This document shows, one piece after another, positions 1 through 7,712 of a stretch of 33,615 bases of DNA. The position numbers and the translations under genes were made by a program. The stretch is from JBKPRX01 sp046734795. GTDB lineage: Bacteria > Actinomycetota > Thermoleophilia > Gaiellales > Gaiellaceae. The notes under the pieces are model-generated. The model did not search any database, was not told the DNA's origin, and worked only from the letters and a program-made list of their open reading frames with translations. Where the stretch lies: the NCBI GenBank assembly GCA_046734795.1, contig JBKPRX010000030.1, forward strand, positions 1 through 33,615. Direction: 5' to 3'. Each line of letters starts with the position of its first letter. Position 1 is the stretch's first letter.

Positions 1-87
1 GCGGTGGACGACAGCCTTGCGGGCCGATGGGGGCCGCGAGTCGTCGGCTTCGTCCGGCTCGTGGCGGCCGTCGCGAAACGCAACTGA
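1..87 (+). CDS. C-terminal end of a probable corrinoid substrate-binding protein (5' end outside window)
   Basis: Frame 1 is open from the window edge to a TGA at 85-87 and encodes 28 residues (starting AVDDSLAGRWGPRVVG). This resembles the last helix of periplasmic-binding proteins of the BtuF/FecB class. It ends one base before the ATG of the permease gene, the usual order being binding protein, permease, ATPase. The identification rests mainly on position and on the tail resembling the family, since only a fragment is visible. It also fixes the start of the next gene at 89 rather than at the ATG at 17. Confidence 0.55.
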   Translation, partial: AVDDSLAGRWGPRVVGFVRLVAAVAKRN

Positions 88-88
88 G

Positions 89-1156
89 ATGGCGAGCGGC
101 GAGGCGCGTGTGGCGGCAGCCGCGCCGGCGCGGGCGCGGGCGCGGGGTTTGCCCGTGCGCTGGGCGGTTGCCGCCGTCTTGTTCCTCGTCGCCTCGCTTC
201 TCGTCGGGTTGGCGATTGGCCCCGTCCGGATCGGTGCGGGGTCGATCGTCCGCTCGGCGCTCTCGCATCTGCCGTGGCTCCACGTCGACTCGCCGCTTTC
301 CGCCACAGGCGATGCGATCGTTTGGCAGCTCAGGGCGCCGCGTGTGGTGCTCGGCGCGCTCGTCGGCGGGATGTTGGCCGTCGCCGGCTGCTCCTATCAA
401 GGCGTCTTTCGAAACGCGCTCGCCGACCCTTGGCTCCTCGGTGTCGCGAGCGGCGCCGGGCTCGGCGCGACGCTCGCGATCGTGAATCGCGGCGGCGGAA
501 GTGCCGCCGTGCCTCCGGCCGCATTCGCGGGCGCGACGCTGGCGGTCGTGCTCGCGTACGCCCTCGGAAGGTCGGTCGGTGCAGCACGGACCGCAGGTGC
601 GCTCGTGCTCGCCGGCGTCACGATCGCCAACTTCATGACTGCGGTGCAGACGTTCGTGCAGCAGCAGCAATCCGAGAACCTGCGTGACGTCTTCGCGTGG
701 TTGCTCGGCGGCCTCGCGACCGCGAGCTGGCACGACGTCGGGCTCGCGGCGCCGTACATCGTCGTGAGCTCGATCGTCCTGCTCCTTCACCGCCGTGTGC
801 TCGACGTCCTCAGCCTCGGCGACGACGAAGCCGCGGCTGTCGGGTTGAACGTGTCGCGTGCGCGGCTTGTGATCGTGGCCGCGACGACGCTCGGAACTGC
901 AGCCGCCGTGGCCGTCAGCGGCTTGATCGGTTTCGTCGGGATCATCGTCCCGCACACGATTCGCTTGCTCGTTTCGACGAGCTATCGCGCGCTCGTGCCG
1001 CTCTCGCTCATCCTCGGAGCGGGCTTCCTCGTGCTCGCCGATGTCGTCGCTCGCACCGTGCTTTCCCCCGAGGAGCTGCCGATCGGAGTCGTCACGGCGC
1101 TCCTCGGCGCACCGTTCTTCGCCATCGTCCTGCGGCGATCGCGAGCCGGCCGATGA
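89..1156 (+). CDS. btuC: FecCD/BtuC-family ABC transporter permease, probably for cobalamin/cobinamide
   Basis: A 355-residue integral membrane protein with roughly ten hydrophobic segments after a basic, Ala/Arg-rich N-terminus. Family hallmarks seen are WQLRAPRVVLGALVGGMLAVAG near residue 85 (the RLPR-type motif after the first membrane segment) and GLIGFVGIIVPHTIRLL in the C-terminal half, which contains the coupling helix that meets the ATPase. In this family a permease dimer forms the translocation path for corrinoids or ferric siderophores. The corrinoid assignment is inferred from fusion into a cobalamin operon. The ATG at 89 is chosen because the upstream reading frame stops at 87. 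The gene overlaps the next one by four bases (ATGA at 1153). Confidence 0.88.
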   Translation: MASGEARVAAAAPARARARGLPVRWAVAAVLFLVASLLVGLAIGPVRIGAGSIVRSALSHLPWLHVDSPLSATGDAIVWQLRAPRVVLGALVGGMLAVAGCSYQGVFRNALADPWLLGVASGAGLGATLAIVNRGGGSAAVPPAAFAGATLAVVLAYALGRSVGAARTAGALVLAGVTIANFMTAVQTFVQQQQSENLRDVFAWLLGGLATASWHDVGLAAPYIVVSSIVLLLHRRVLDVLSLGDDEAAAVGLNVSRARLVIVAATTLGTAAAVAVSGLIGFVGIIVPHTIRLLVSTSYRALVPLSLILGAGFLVLADVVARTVLSPEELPIGVVTALLGAPFFAIVLRRSRAGR

Positions 1157-1914
1157 TCGTCGCGCGTTCACTCTGGGTCGAGCTCGGCCGCACGTACGTC
1201 GTGCGCGACGTCTCGCTCGAGGTCGGAAACGGCGAGTGGGTCGCGCTTATCGGCCCGAACGGAGCAGGGAAGACGACCGTCCTCCGCGCAATGTGCGGGC
1301 TCGTGCCGTACGAGGGCGAGCTCGTCGTCGACGGGCGCGAGGTTCGCCGCGGCACGCGACGCGAGATCGCGCGTCGCGTCGCGCTCGTCCCGCAAACTCC
1401 CTCGACGCCGCCCGAGCTGACGGTTGCCGAGTACGTGCTGCTCGGGCGAACGCCGCACATCTCGTATCTCGGCTCGGAACGGGTGAGCGACCGCGAGGCA
1501 GCCGACCGTGCGCTCGAGCGGCTCGACCTCACCGCCTTTCGCGAGCGGCTGCTCGGCTCGCTGAGCGGCGGCGAGCTGCAGCGCGTCGTTCTCGCGCGCG
1601 CGCTCGCACAGGAGGCGCCCGTGCTCCTCCTCGACGAGCCGACGAGCGCGCTCGATCTCGGCCGGCAGCAGCAGGTGCTCGAGCTCGTCGATTCGCTCCG
1701 CCACGACGGCCTGACTGTCGTCTCGACGATGCACGATCTGAGCCTTGCCGGTCAGTACGCGGACCGACTCGTCCTGCTCGACCGGGGCGGCGTGGTCGCG
1801 GAGGGCCTCGCAACCGACGTCCTCTCCCGCGAGAACCTCTCGGCGTACTACGGCGCCTCGGTTCGCGTCCTCCACGAGGGCAACCACGTCTTCGTACTGC
1901 CCGAGCGCGGATGA
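1153..1914 (+). CDS. btuD: ABC transporter ATP-binding protein, cobalamin/Fe-siderophore type (BtuD-like)
   Basis: 253 residues with every element of an ABC ATPase: Walker A GPNGAGKTT, Q-loop VPQTPSTPPELTVAEYV, signature LSGGELQRV, Walker B VLLLDEPTSALD and the switch-region His in STMHDLSLA. The Q-loop followed by LGRTPH is typical of the FecE/BtuD/HmuV group. It would power the permease encoded just upstream. Start and stop are coupled on both sides by ATGA overlaps (1153-1156 and 1911-1914), so it is cotranslated with the permease and with cobQ. Iron-siderophore transport is the alternative, but the neighbours argue for corrinoids. Confidence 0.9.
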   Translation: MIVARSLWVELGRTYVVRDVSLEVGNGEWVALIGPNGAGKTTVLRAMCGLVPYEGELVVDGREVRRGTRREIARRVALVPQTPSTPPELTVAEYVLLGRTPHISYLGSERVSDREAADRALERLDLTAFRERLLGSLSGGELQRVVLARALAQEAPVLLLDEPTSALDLGRQQQVLELVDSLRHDGLTVVSTMHDLSLAGQYADRLVLLDRGGVVAEGLATDVLSRENLSAYYGASVRVLHEGNHVFVLPERG

Positions 1915-3317
1915 GCGCGCTGGCGATTCAGGGAACGACGAGCTCCGCGGGCAAGAGCCTTCTGACGACGGCGCTCGCGCGCATCTGTCGTCGACGCGGA
2001 CTCGACGTCGTCCCGTTCAAGGCGCAGAACATGTCGAACAACGCGCGCGTCGTGCGCGGCGGCGAGATCGGCGTTGCGCAGTACCTTCAGGCGCTCGCCG
2101 CCGGTGTCGAGCCCGACGTGCGCATGAATCCGGTGCTCGTGAAGCCGGAGGGCGACAACTCGAGCCAGGTCGTCGTGCTCGGCAAGCCCGATCTCGAGCT
2201 GAGCCGTCTTGCCTGGCGTGAACGACGGCACGCCCTTTGGGAGCCCGCACGCTCCGCGCTCGACGAGCTCCGTGCCGAGCACGAGCTCGTGTTGATCGAA
2301 GGCGCGGGCAGCCCGGCGGAGATCAACTTGCGCGGCACCGACCTCGCGAACATGCGGAGCGCGCGGCATGCAAACGCGGCGGTCGTCCTCGTGGCCGACA
2401 TCGATCGCGGCGGCGCGTTCGCGGCTCTCTACGGAACCTGGGCGCTGCTCGAGCCGCACGACCGCGCGCTTCTCTGTGGGTTCGTCCTGAACAAGTTCAG
2501 GGGCGATGCGACGCTGCTCGCGCCGGCGCCGGAGCGGCTTCGCGAGCTGACGGGCGTGGAAACTCTGGGCGTCGTGCCGTGGCTCCGTCACGGCCTGCCT
2601 GACGAGGACGGTGCGGCGACGCCGATCGTCCATGGTGGCCGTCCGGCCGTCGCGGTCGTTCGCTATCCGCTCGCGTCGAACCTCGACGAGCTGAAGCCGC
2701 TGGAGGAAGTCGCCGACGTTCGCTGGGTCGGCCGGCCCGACGAGGTCGAGGGGGCTTTCCTCGTCGTCTTGCCCGGCTCGAAGCACGTCGCAGCGGATGC
2801 GGCGTGGCTCCGCCAAACCGGCGTCGGCGACGCGATCCGTCGCCATGCGGCCCGGGGCGGCCGCGTGCTCGGCATCTGTGGCGGTCTCCAGCTCCTTGGC
2901 GCGACGATCCGCGACGACGCCGGGGTGGACGGGCACGCGGAAGGTCTCGCCCTCTTACCGCTTACGACGACCTTCCGGCGCGACAAGACGACGCGGCATA
3001 CGCGTGTCGCCTTCAGCGCGCTGCCGGAGCCTTGGACCTCGCTCGCTGGGCGCGAGCTCGACGGCTACGAGATCAGGCACGGCGAGACACGCGCCGACGC
3101 TTCGGTCACGAACGTGCTTCCGGATGGCCTCGGTTTCGCCCGCGGCGTCGTTTGCGGCATCTACGTCCACGGACTCTTCGAGCAGCCGGAGCTTGTGGAG
3201 GCGCTCCTCGGCGCGCGGCCGACACGAACGCTCGACGACACCTTCGACGAGCTCGCGGATGCCGTCGAGGCGTCGGTCGACGTCGATCGTCTGCTGAGCG
3301 CTGTGGGTTCCGGATGA
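1911..3317 (+). CDS. cobQ: adenosylcobyric acid synthase CobQ (glutamine-hydrolysing)
   Basis: 468 residues, close to the family's usual length of about 490. It amidates the b, d, e and g side chains of adenosylcobyrinic acid a,c-diamide using glutamine and ATP. The N-terminal dethiobiotin-synthetase-like domain carries GTTSSAGKS and the diagnostic FKAQNMSNNA, with the VLIEGAGSPAEINL segment following. The C-terminal amidotransferase domain has the nucleophile Cys323 in LGICGGLQLLG and His420 in YVHGLF. Because CobQ acts late in corrin synthesis while no ring-building genes are present here, the organism either makes the ring elsewhere or salvages incompletely amidated corrinoids. ATGA overlaps join it to genes on both sides. 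Confidence 0.96.
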   Translation: MSALAIQGTTSSAGKSLLTTALARICRRRGLDVVPFKAQNMSNNARVVRGGEIGVAQYLQALAAGVEPDVRMNPVLVKPEGDNSSQVVVLGKPDLELSRLAWRERRHALWEPARSALDELRAEHELVLIEGAGSPAEINLRGTDLANMRSARHANAAVVLVADIDRGGAFAALYGTWALLEPHDRALLCGFVLNKFRGDATLLAPAPERLRELTGVETLGVVPWLRHGLPDEDGAATPIVHGGRPAVAVVRYPLASNLDELKPLEEVADVRWVGRPDEVEGAFLVVLPGSKHVAADAAWLRQTGVGDAIRRHAARGGRVLGICGGLQLLGATIRDDAGVDGHAEGLALLPLTTTFRRDKTTRHTRVAFSALPEPWTSLAGRELDGYEIRHGETRADASVTNVLPDGLGFARGVVCGIYVHGLFEQPELVEALLGARPTRTLDDTFDELADAVEASVDVDRLLSAVGSG

Positions 3318-4246
3318 ACGCGCGCGCGGCGGCGGTCGTCGTCGGCTTCGCGGCCGACCGCGTCTTCGGCGATCCGCAGCGCTTGCATCCCGTGGCCGGG
3401 TTCGGGCGGCTGGCGCAAGCGGCCGAGCGCGCGTTCTGGGCGCACCGCTACGCAGCCGGCGTGGCGTATACGGCGCTACTCGTCGGCGGCGTGACAACCG
3501 TCACGACCGCGGTCGTCCACGCTCTGTCACGACGGCCGCTCGCCCGTTTCGCGTTCGAGGCAGCCGTCGTTTGGACGGTTCTCGGCGGACGGTCTCTCGA
3601 GCGTTCAGCCGCTCGGGTCGCCGCCGCGCTCGCGGAAGGCGACGTCGCCGCAGCGCGCGCGGGTGCTGGCGCTCTCGTGAGTCGTGACGTCGCTGCGCTC
3701 GACCCGGCAGAGCTCGCGCGCGCGACCGTCGAGTCCGTGGCCGAGAACACGAACGACGCAGTCGTTGCGCCGCTCATCTGGTTTGCGGCGCTCGGTGCAC
3801 CAGGAGCGATTGCGTTTCGCGCAGCGAATACGCTCGATGCGATGGTCGGCTACCGCAGCCATCGTTACGCACGCTTCGGCGCGGCCTCGGCGCGGCTGGA
3901 TGACGTGCTCGCTTGGTTGCCTGCGCGGGCGTCGATCGTGATCGTCGCCGCTTGCGCCCCGATCGTCGGTGGCGATGCGCGCGCAGCCGTTGCGGTCGCT
4001 ACGCGCGACGGCCCCGAGCATCCGAGTCCGAATGCCGGCCGAGTCGAGGGCGCGTTCGCGGGCGCGCTGGCGCTTCGTCTCGGCGGTGCTAACCACTACG
4101 CCGGTCGTCTGGACGACCGACCGCAGCTCGGTGCCGGTCGTGCTCCGACGCAAGACGACGTGTTGCGTGCGATGCGTCTTTCCCGAGTGACCGGTTTCGC
4201 GGCGTTTGTGACCGCAGCGCTCGGAGCGCGGGCGTGGACGCGGTGA
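3314..4246 (+). CDS. cbiB: adenosylcobinamide-phosphate synthase CbiB (CobD of Pseudomonas naming)
   Basis: 310 residues, the normal size for this membrane enzyme, which attaches (R)-1-amino-2-propanol O-phosphate to cobyric acid. Family signatures are GDPQRLHPVAGFGRL near the N-terminus, ESVAENTNDAVVAPLIW and the block FRAANTLDAMVGYRSHRY, followed by RFGAASARLDDVLAWLPAR. Several hydrophobic segments are visible, as expected. The start is an ATG inside the cobQ stop (ATGA at 3314). The 3' end overlaps the next gene by 13 bases. Its substrate aminopropanol phosphate would be made by the next gene product. Confidence 0.95.
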   Translation: MNARAAAVVVGFAADRVFGDPQRLHPVAGFGRLAQAAERAFWAHRYAAGVAYTALLVGGVTTVTTAVVHALSRRPLARFAFEAAVVWTVLGGRSLERSAARVAAALAEGDVAAARAGAGALVSRDVAALDPAELARATVESVAENTNDAVVAPLIWFAALGAPGAIAFRAANTLDAMVGYRSHRYARFGAASARLDDVLAWLPARASIVIVAACAPIVGGDARAAVAVATRDGPEHPSPNAGRVEGAFAGALALRLGGANHYAGRLDDRPQLGAGRAPTQDDVLRAMRLSRVTGFAAFVTAALGARAWTR

Positions 4247-5232
4247 GCCTCCGTCTCCACGGCGACGCGCTCGGCCGTGTTGGCGCGCTCGACTATGCCG
4301 TCAATGTGTGGCCGCACCGCCCCTCGTGGCTCGACGCTGCGCTGGCGGACACGCTTCGCGAGACGTCGTATCCCGATGAGGGTCCGGCGCGTCGTTCCAT
4401 CGGCGCGCGTTTCGGACGGCCCGTGGCAGAGGTGCTGCCGGCCAACGGAGCGTGCGAGGTGTTCTGGCTTCTCGCCGCCGCAGTTCGTCCACGTCTCGCC
4501 GCGTGCGTCCATCCGTCATTTACCGAGCCCGAGGCAGCCTTCCGCGCGTTCGGTGCGGAAGTCGTGCGCGTCCAACGGGAACGGGGGTCATGGTCGTTCG
4601 ACTCCGACGCCGTGCCAGACGAGGCAGACGTCGTCGTTCTCGGGAACCCGAACAACCCGACGGGCACGCTCGATGCAACGGTTGACCTCCTCCGACTGCT
4701 TCGTCCCGGACGGCTCGTCGTCGTCGACGAGTCGTTCATGGAGTTCGTACCGGGCGAACAACACTCGCTCGCACAACACGGCGCCCCGGGTCTCGTCGTC
4801 GTCCGCAGCCTGACGAAGCTGTGGTCGGTTCCGGGCCTCCGCGCGGGATATGCGCTTGCGGAAGCGGAAATCGTGGAGCTGCTCGAATCGTTCCGACAAC
4901 CGTGGAGCGTGAATGCTCTCGCCTGTCGCGCCCTCGATCTCTGCGCTCGCGACACTGAGACCGCCCCGGCCGTCTCTGCGGCAGTCGGCGAAGCGCGCGA
5001 GTCGCTCGTCGTAAACCTCGAACGGCTCGGTCTGACCGTCTGGCCGAGCGTGGCTAACTTCCTGCTCGTGCACGGGCCGCGGTCGCTCGCGGATGCGCTC
5101 GTTGAACACGGCGTCGTCGTGCGGCCGTGTGCCTCGTTTCCGGGTCTCGACGAGACGTATGTGCGCGTCGCAGTTCGCGGCGGCACCGACGACCGGCAAC
5201 TCGTCGCCGCGTGCGAGGCGGCGCTCGTATGA
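4234..5232 (+). CDS. cobD: threonine-phosphate decarboxylase-like PLP enzyme (CobD of Salmonella, CobC of Pseudomonas naming)
   Basis: 332 residues of the histidinol-phosphate aminotransferase fold. It carries GNPNNPTGT, the VVDESFMEF Asp and the Schiff-base Lys195 in RSLTKLWSVPGLRAGY. Location between cbiB and cobU indicates decarboxylation of L-threonine O-3-phosphate to aminopropanol phosphate rather than histidine synthesis, although sequence alone cannot exclude an aminotransferase. A GTG start at 4234 is preferred because GGAG lies 7 bases upstream. An alternative GTG at 4243 would give a GTGA overlap like the neighbouring junctions. It ends in an ATGA overlap with cobU. The protein is slightly shorter than the Salmonella enzyme. 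Confidence 0.88.
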   Translation: MDAVSLRLHGDALGRVGALDYAVNVWPHRPSWLDAALADTLRETSYPDEGPARRSIGARFGRPVAEVLPANGACEVFWLLAAAVRPRLAACVHPSFTEPEAAFRAFGAEVVRVQRERGSWSFDSDAVPDEADVVVLGNPNNPTGTLDATVDLLRLLRPGRLVVVDESFMEFVPGEQHSLAQHGAPGLVVVRSLTKLWSVPGLRAGYALAEAEIVELLESFRQPWSVNALACRALDLCARDTETAPAVSAAVGEARESLVVNLERLGLTVWPSVANFLLVHGPRSLADALVEHGVVVRPCASFPGLDETYVRVAVRGGTDDRQLVAACEAALV

Positions 5233-5741
5233 CGCTCGTCCTCTTGACCGGCGGCGCCCGAAGCGGCAAGTCGGCCTTGGCGCTTCGACTTGCGCGCGAC
5301 GCTGGAAAGAGCGTCGTCTTCATCGCCACCGCCGAGCCGCGCGACGAAGAGATGACCGCGCGAATCGAGCAGCATCGCGACGAGCGACCAGAAGCGTGGC
5401 GGACGATCGAGGAACCGCTCGCGCTGGCGCAGGCGATCCGTGCCGCCGGCGACGACGCGACGATCGTCGTCGACTGCCTCACCCTCTGGGTCGCGAACGT
5501 GCTCGAGCGCGGACGCGATCCGATTCCGGAGGGCGAGGACGCAGCTCGAGCGGCCGCAACGCGGGACGGCCTCGTGGTCGTCGTCACGAACGAAGTGGGT
5601 GCCGGGATCGTCCCGACCGAGCCGCTCGCACGCGCGTACCGTGACGCGCTTGGCGCGGTCAACGCCGCGTGGGCGAACGTGGCCGACCGAGCGCTCCTCG
5701 TCGTCGCGGGCCGTGTTCTCGAGCTCGAGCGCTATGGCTGA
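5229..5741 (+). CDS. cobU: bifunctional adenosylcobinamide kinase / adenosylcobinamide-phosphate guanylyltransferase
   Basis: 170 residues, the expected size. The P-loop GGARSGKS starts at residue 8. IATAEPRDEEM and the IxxHRxxRPxxW motif follow, with His49 in the region where family members carry the guanylylated His. VDCLTLWVANV and TNEVGAGIVP complete the signature set. The enzyme phosphorylates adenosylcobinamide and then transfers GMP to it, activating it for CobS. It starts within the stop of the preceding gene (ATGA) and overlaps cobT by eight bases in the sequence ATGGCTGA. Confidence 0.95.
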   Translation: MTLVLLTGGARSGKSALALRLARDAGKSVVFIATAEPRDEEMTARIEQHRDERPEAWRTIEEPLALAQAIRAAGDDATIVVDCLTLWVANVLERGRDPIPEGEDAARAAATRDGLVVVVTNEVGAGIVPTEPLARAYRDALGAVNAAWANVADRALLVVAGRVLELERYG

Positions 5742-6801
5742 CGCAACGACGCCTTCGCTCGAAGACGTCGTTGCGCGGATCGGTCACGCTAACGAGTTCG
5801 CGCGTGCCGAGGCTCTGCGCAGCCTCGATGCGAAGACGAAGCCGCGCGGAAGCCTCGGCCGGCTCGAAGAGCTCGCGGCGCAGATAGCTGCGATCCGCGG
5901 CGACGTGCCGCGGACGCTGCGCCCCGCGATCGTCGTCGCCGCAGGAGACCACGGCGTCGCAGCGCACGGCGTCTCTGCGTATCCGCAGGAAGTCACTGCG
6001 CAGATGGTGGAGAACATCGCCGGCGGCGGTGCGGCCGTCAGCGTGCTCGCGCGCGCCTTCCGGGCCGGGTTGGTCGTTGTCGACGCGGGCGTCGCGGTCG
6101 ACGTGCGCGCTCCGAACGTCGTTCCGCTCCGATTTGGTGCCGGCACGCACGACATGACGCGTGGCCCGGCGCTGGAGCGAGCGCAGGCCGAGCGGGCGGT
6201 CGTCGGCGGTATCGAGCTCGCGGAGCAGCTCGCAGCGGACTGCGTCGACGTCGTTGTGCTCGGCGAGATGGGAATCGGCAACACGACCGCGGCCAGCGCG
6301 CTCACGGCCGCTCTCCTCGACCGAGATCCGGCCTCCGTGTGCGGTCGCGGGACCGGCTTGGATGAGGAAGGCCTCGCACGCAAGTGCGCGGCTGTTGCCA
6401 CTGCGCTCGACGTGAACCGACCGCGTGCGTCAGACCCTCTCGGCGTCCTCGCAGCGGTCGGCGGTTTCGAGATCGCCGTGCTGGTTGGCGTCGCGCTCGG
6501 CGCCGCTGCAGCGCGAATCGTCGTCGTGCTCGACGGTTTCATCTCGTCCGCGGCCGGGCTCGTTGCGGCGCGGCTCGCGCCGGCCGCGGCGGGCACGTTC
6601 ATCGCAGCGCACCGCTCGGCGGAGCCCGGACACCAGCTCGTCCTCGACGCCCTCGAGCTCGAGCCGGTGCTCGATCTTCGGCTCCGGCTCGGGGAAGGAA
6701 CCGGAGCTGCGCTCGTGCTGCCGTTGCTCCGCGCGGCGGTCGCGCTCTTCCACGAAATGGCGACATTCGCGGATGCCGGCGTCACCGATGCCGGTCGCTG
6801 A
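5734..6801 (+). CDS. cobT: nicotinate-nucleotide--dimethylbenzimidazole phosphoribosyltransferase
   Basis: 355 residues, matching the roughly 350-residue family. It makes alpha-ribazole phosphate from nicotinate mononucleotide and a benzimidazole base. Seen are the N-terminal KTKPRGSLGRLEELA, the block GDHGVAAHGVSAYPQEVT with MVENIAGGGAAVSVLAR close behind, EMGIGNTTAASAL, and Glu321 in GEGTGAAL, which corresponds to the catalytic base of the Salmonella enzyme. The ATG at 5734 overlaps the end of cobU by eight bases. The 3' end overlaps cobS by 14 bases. Genes for making 5,6-dimethylbenzimidazole are not visible in the window. Confidence 0.96.
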   Translation: MADATTPSLEDVVARIGHANEFARAEALRSLDAKTKPRGSLGRLEELAAQIAAIRGDVPRTLRPAIVVAAGDHGVAAHGVSAYPQEVTAQMVENIAGGGAAVSVLARAFRAGLVVVDAGVAVDVRAPNVVPLRFGAGTHDMTRGPALERAQAERAVVGGIELAEQLAADCVDVVVLGEMGIGNTTAASALTAALLDRDPASVCGRGTGLDEEGLARKCAAVATALDVNRPRASDPLGVLAAVGGFEIAVLVGVALGAAAARIVVVLDGFISSAAGLVAARLAPAAAGTFIAAHRSAEPGHQLVLDALELEPVLDLRLRLGEGTGAALVLPLLRAAVALFHEMATFADAGVTDAGR

Positions 6802-7561
6802 CGCCGTCCGCCGCGAAGGGCGGGGGCTCGCGGCCGCGATTGCCTTCCAGACGCGAATCCCGGTCGGCCGAGGCCTCGCACTCGGGCCCGACGACGTGCG
6901 GCGCGCCACGGCAACCCTTCCGCTCGTGGGCGCAGCCGTCGGTGCGGCAGTCGCCGCCACCGCCTTGGGGCTGAATCGAAGTCTTCCCCCGCTTCTCGCC
7001 GCGGCGCTCGCCGTTGCAGTGGGCGCGATCCTGACGGGCGCGCTTCATCTCGACGCCCTCGCGGACACAGCCGACGCGATCGGCGCGCAGACGCGCGAGC
7101 GTGCGCTCGAGATCATGCGAGACCACGCGGTCGGTGCGTTCGGCGCGACTGCCCTCGCGCTCGACCTTCTGGTCAAGGCGGCCGCGCTCGCGGCGCTCGT
7201 CACGCTGCAGGGCGATCGCGACCTCGTCGTCGCGGTGGTTTCAGCCGGGGCACTTTCGCGGGCGGTCGGCGTCGCAATCGCGGCTTCGCTCGCGCCTGTT
7301 CGTCGCGACGGTCTCGCGCCTGCCGTCGCGGACTCGTCACGGGCTCGCGCGCTCATCGGCGTCGCTGTCGCGGCGGGCATCGCTGTGGGCCTCGGCGGCT
7401 CGGACGGCGCGATCCTCGTCGCTGCCGCGGCAGGCTCGGGCGTCGTCGCAGCTGCCGCGTGCCGCCGCTGGCTCGGCGGGGTCACCGGCGACACGCTCGG
7501 TGCTGCGATCGAGCTCTCGGAGACCGTCTTGCTCGTCGTCGCCGTCGCTTCGATGCGCTGA
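6788..7561 (+). CDS. cobS: adenosylcobinamide-GDP ribazoletransferase (cobalamin synthase)
   Basis: 257 residues with several hydrophobic segments. This integral membrane enzyme joins adenosylcobinamide-GDP with alpha-ribazole phosphate to give the cobalamin skeleton. Diagnostic features are AFQTRIPVG near the start, HLDALADTADAIGA with RALEIMRDHAVGAFG, and the C-terminal GGVTGDTLGAAIELSE, all characteristic of CobS. The ATG at 6788 lies within the end of cobT (14-base overlap). It is the last gene of the operon. The phosphatase that completes the pathway (CobC of Salmonella, or CblZ) is not in this window. Confidence 0.95.
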   Translation: MPVADAVRREGRGLAAAIAFQTRIPVGRGLALGPDDVRRATATLPLVGAAVGAAVAATALGLNRSLPPLLAAALAVAVGAILTGALHLDALADTADAIGAQTRERALEIMRDHAVGAFGATALALDLLVKAAALAALVTLQGDRDLVVAVVSAGALSRAVGVAIAASLAPVRRDGLAPAVADSSRARALIGVAVAAGIAVGLGGSDGAILVAAAAGSGVVAAAACRRWLGGVTGDTLGAAIELSETVLLVVAVASMR

Positions 7562-7712
7562 CGCGCAAATGCGCGAGCGGCTAGGTCGTGCAGTGCGACT
7601 GCTCGTCCTCTGCGGCGTGCGTCAGTACGATGCCGTTGGCGCCTCGCGCCGATCTATGCGCGTCTGAGAGCTCATCCCGCTTCCGTTTCCTTCCTCCGAG
7701 CTCGGGAGACGC
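7562..7712. other. intergenic gap after the cobalamin operon
   Basis: About 150 bases with no supported coding sequence. A short CGCGC-AAAT-GCGCG hairpin at 7562-7575 follows the cobS stop, but it has no T-run, so it is not called a terminator. The end of the gap carries GGGAG, 5 bases before the ATG of the ABC-F gene, a reasonable ribosome-binding site. No clear promoter is assigned. Confidence 0.5.

Noticed and set aside
7562..7575. CGCGC-AAAT-GCGCG hairpin as terminator of the cobalamin operon
   Set aside because: Only five pairs and no T-run.
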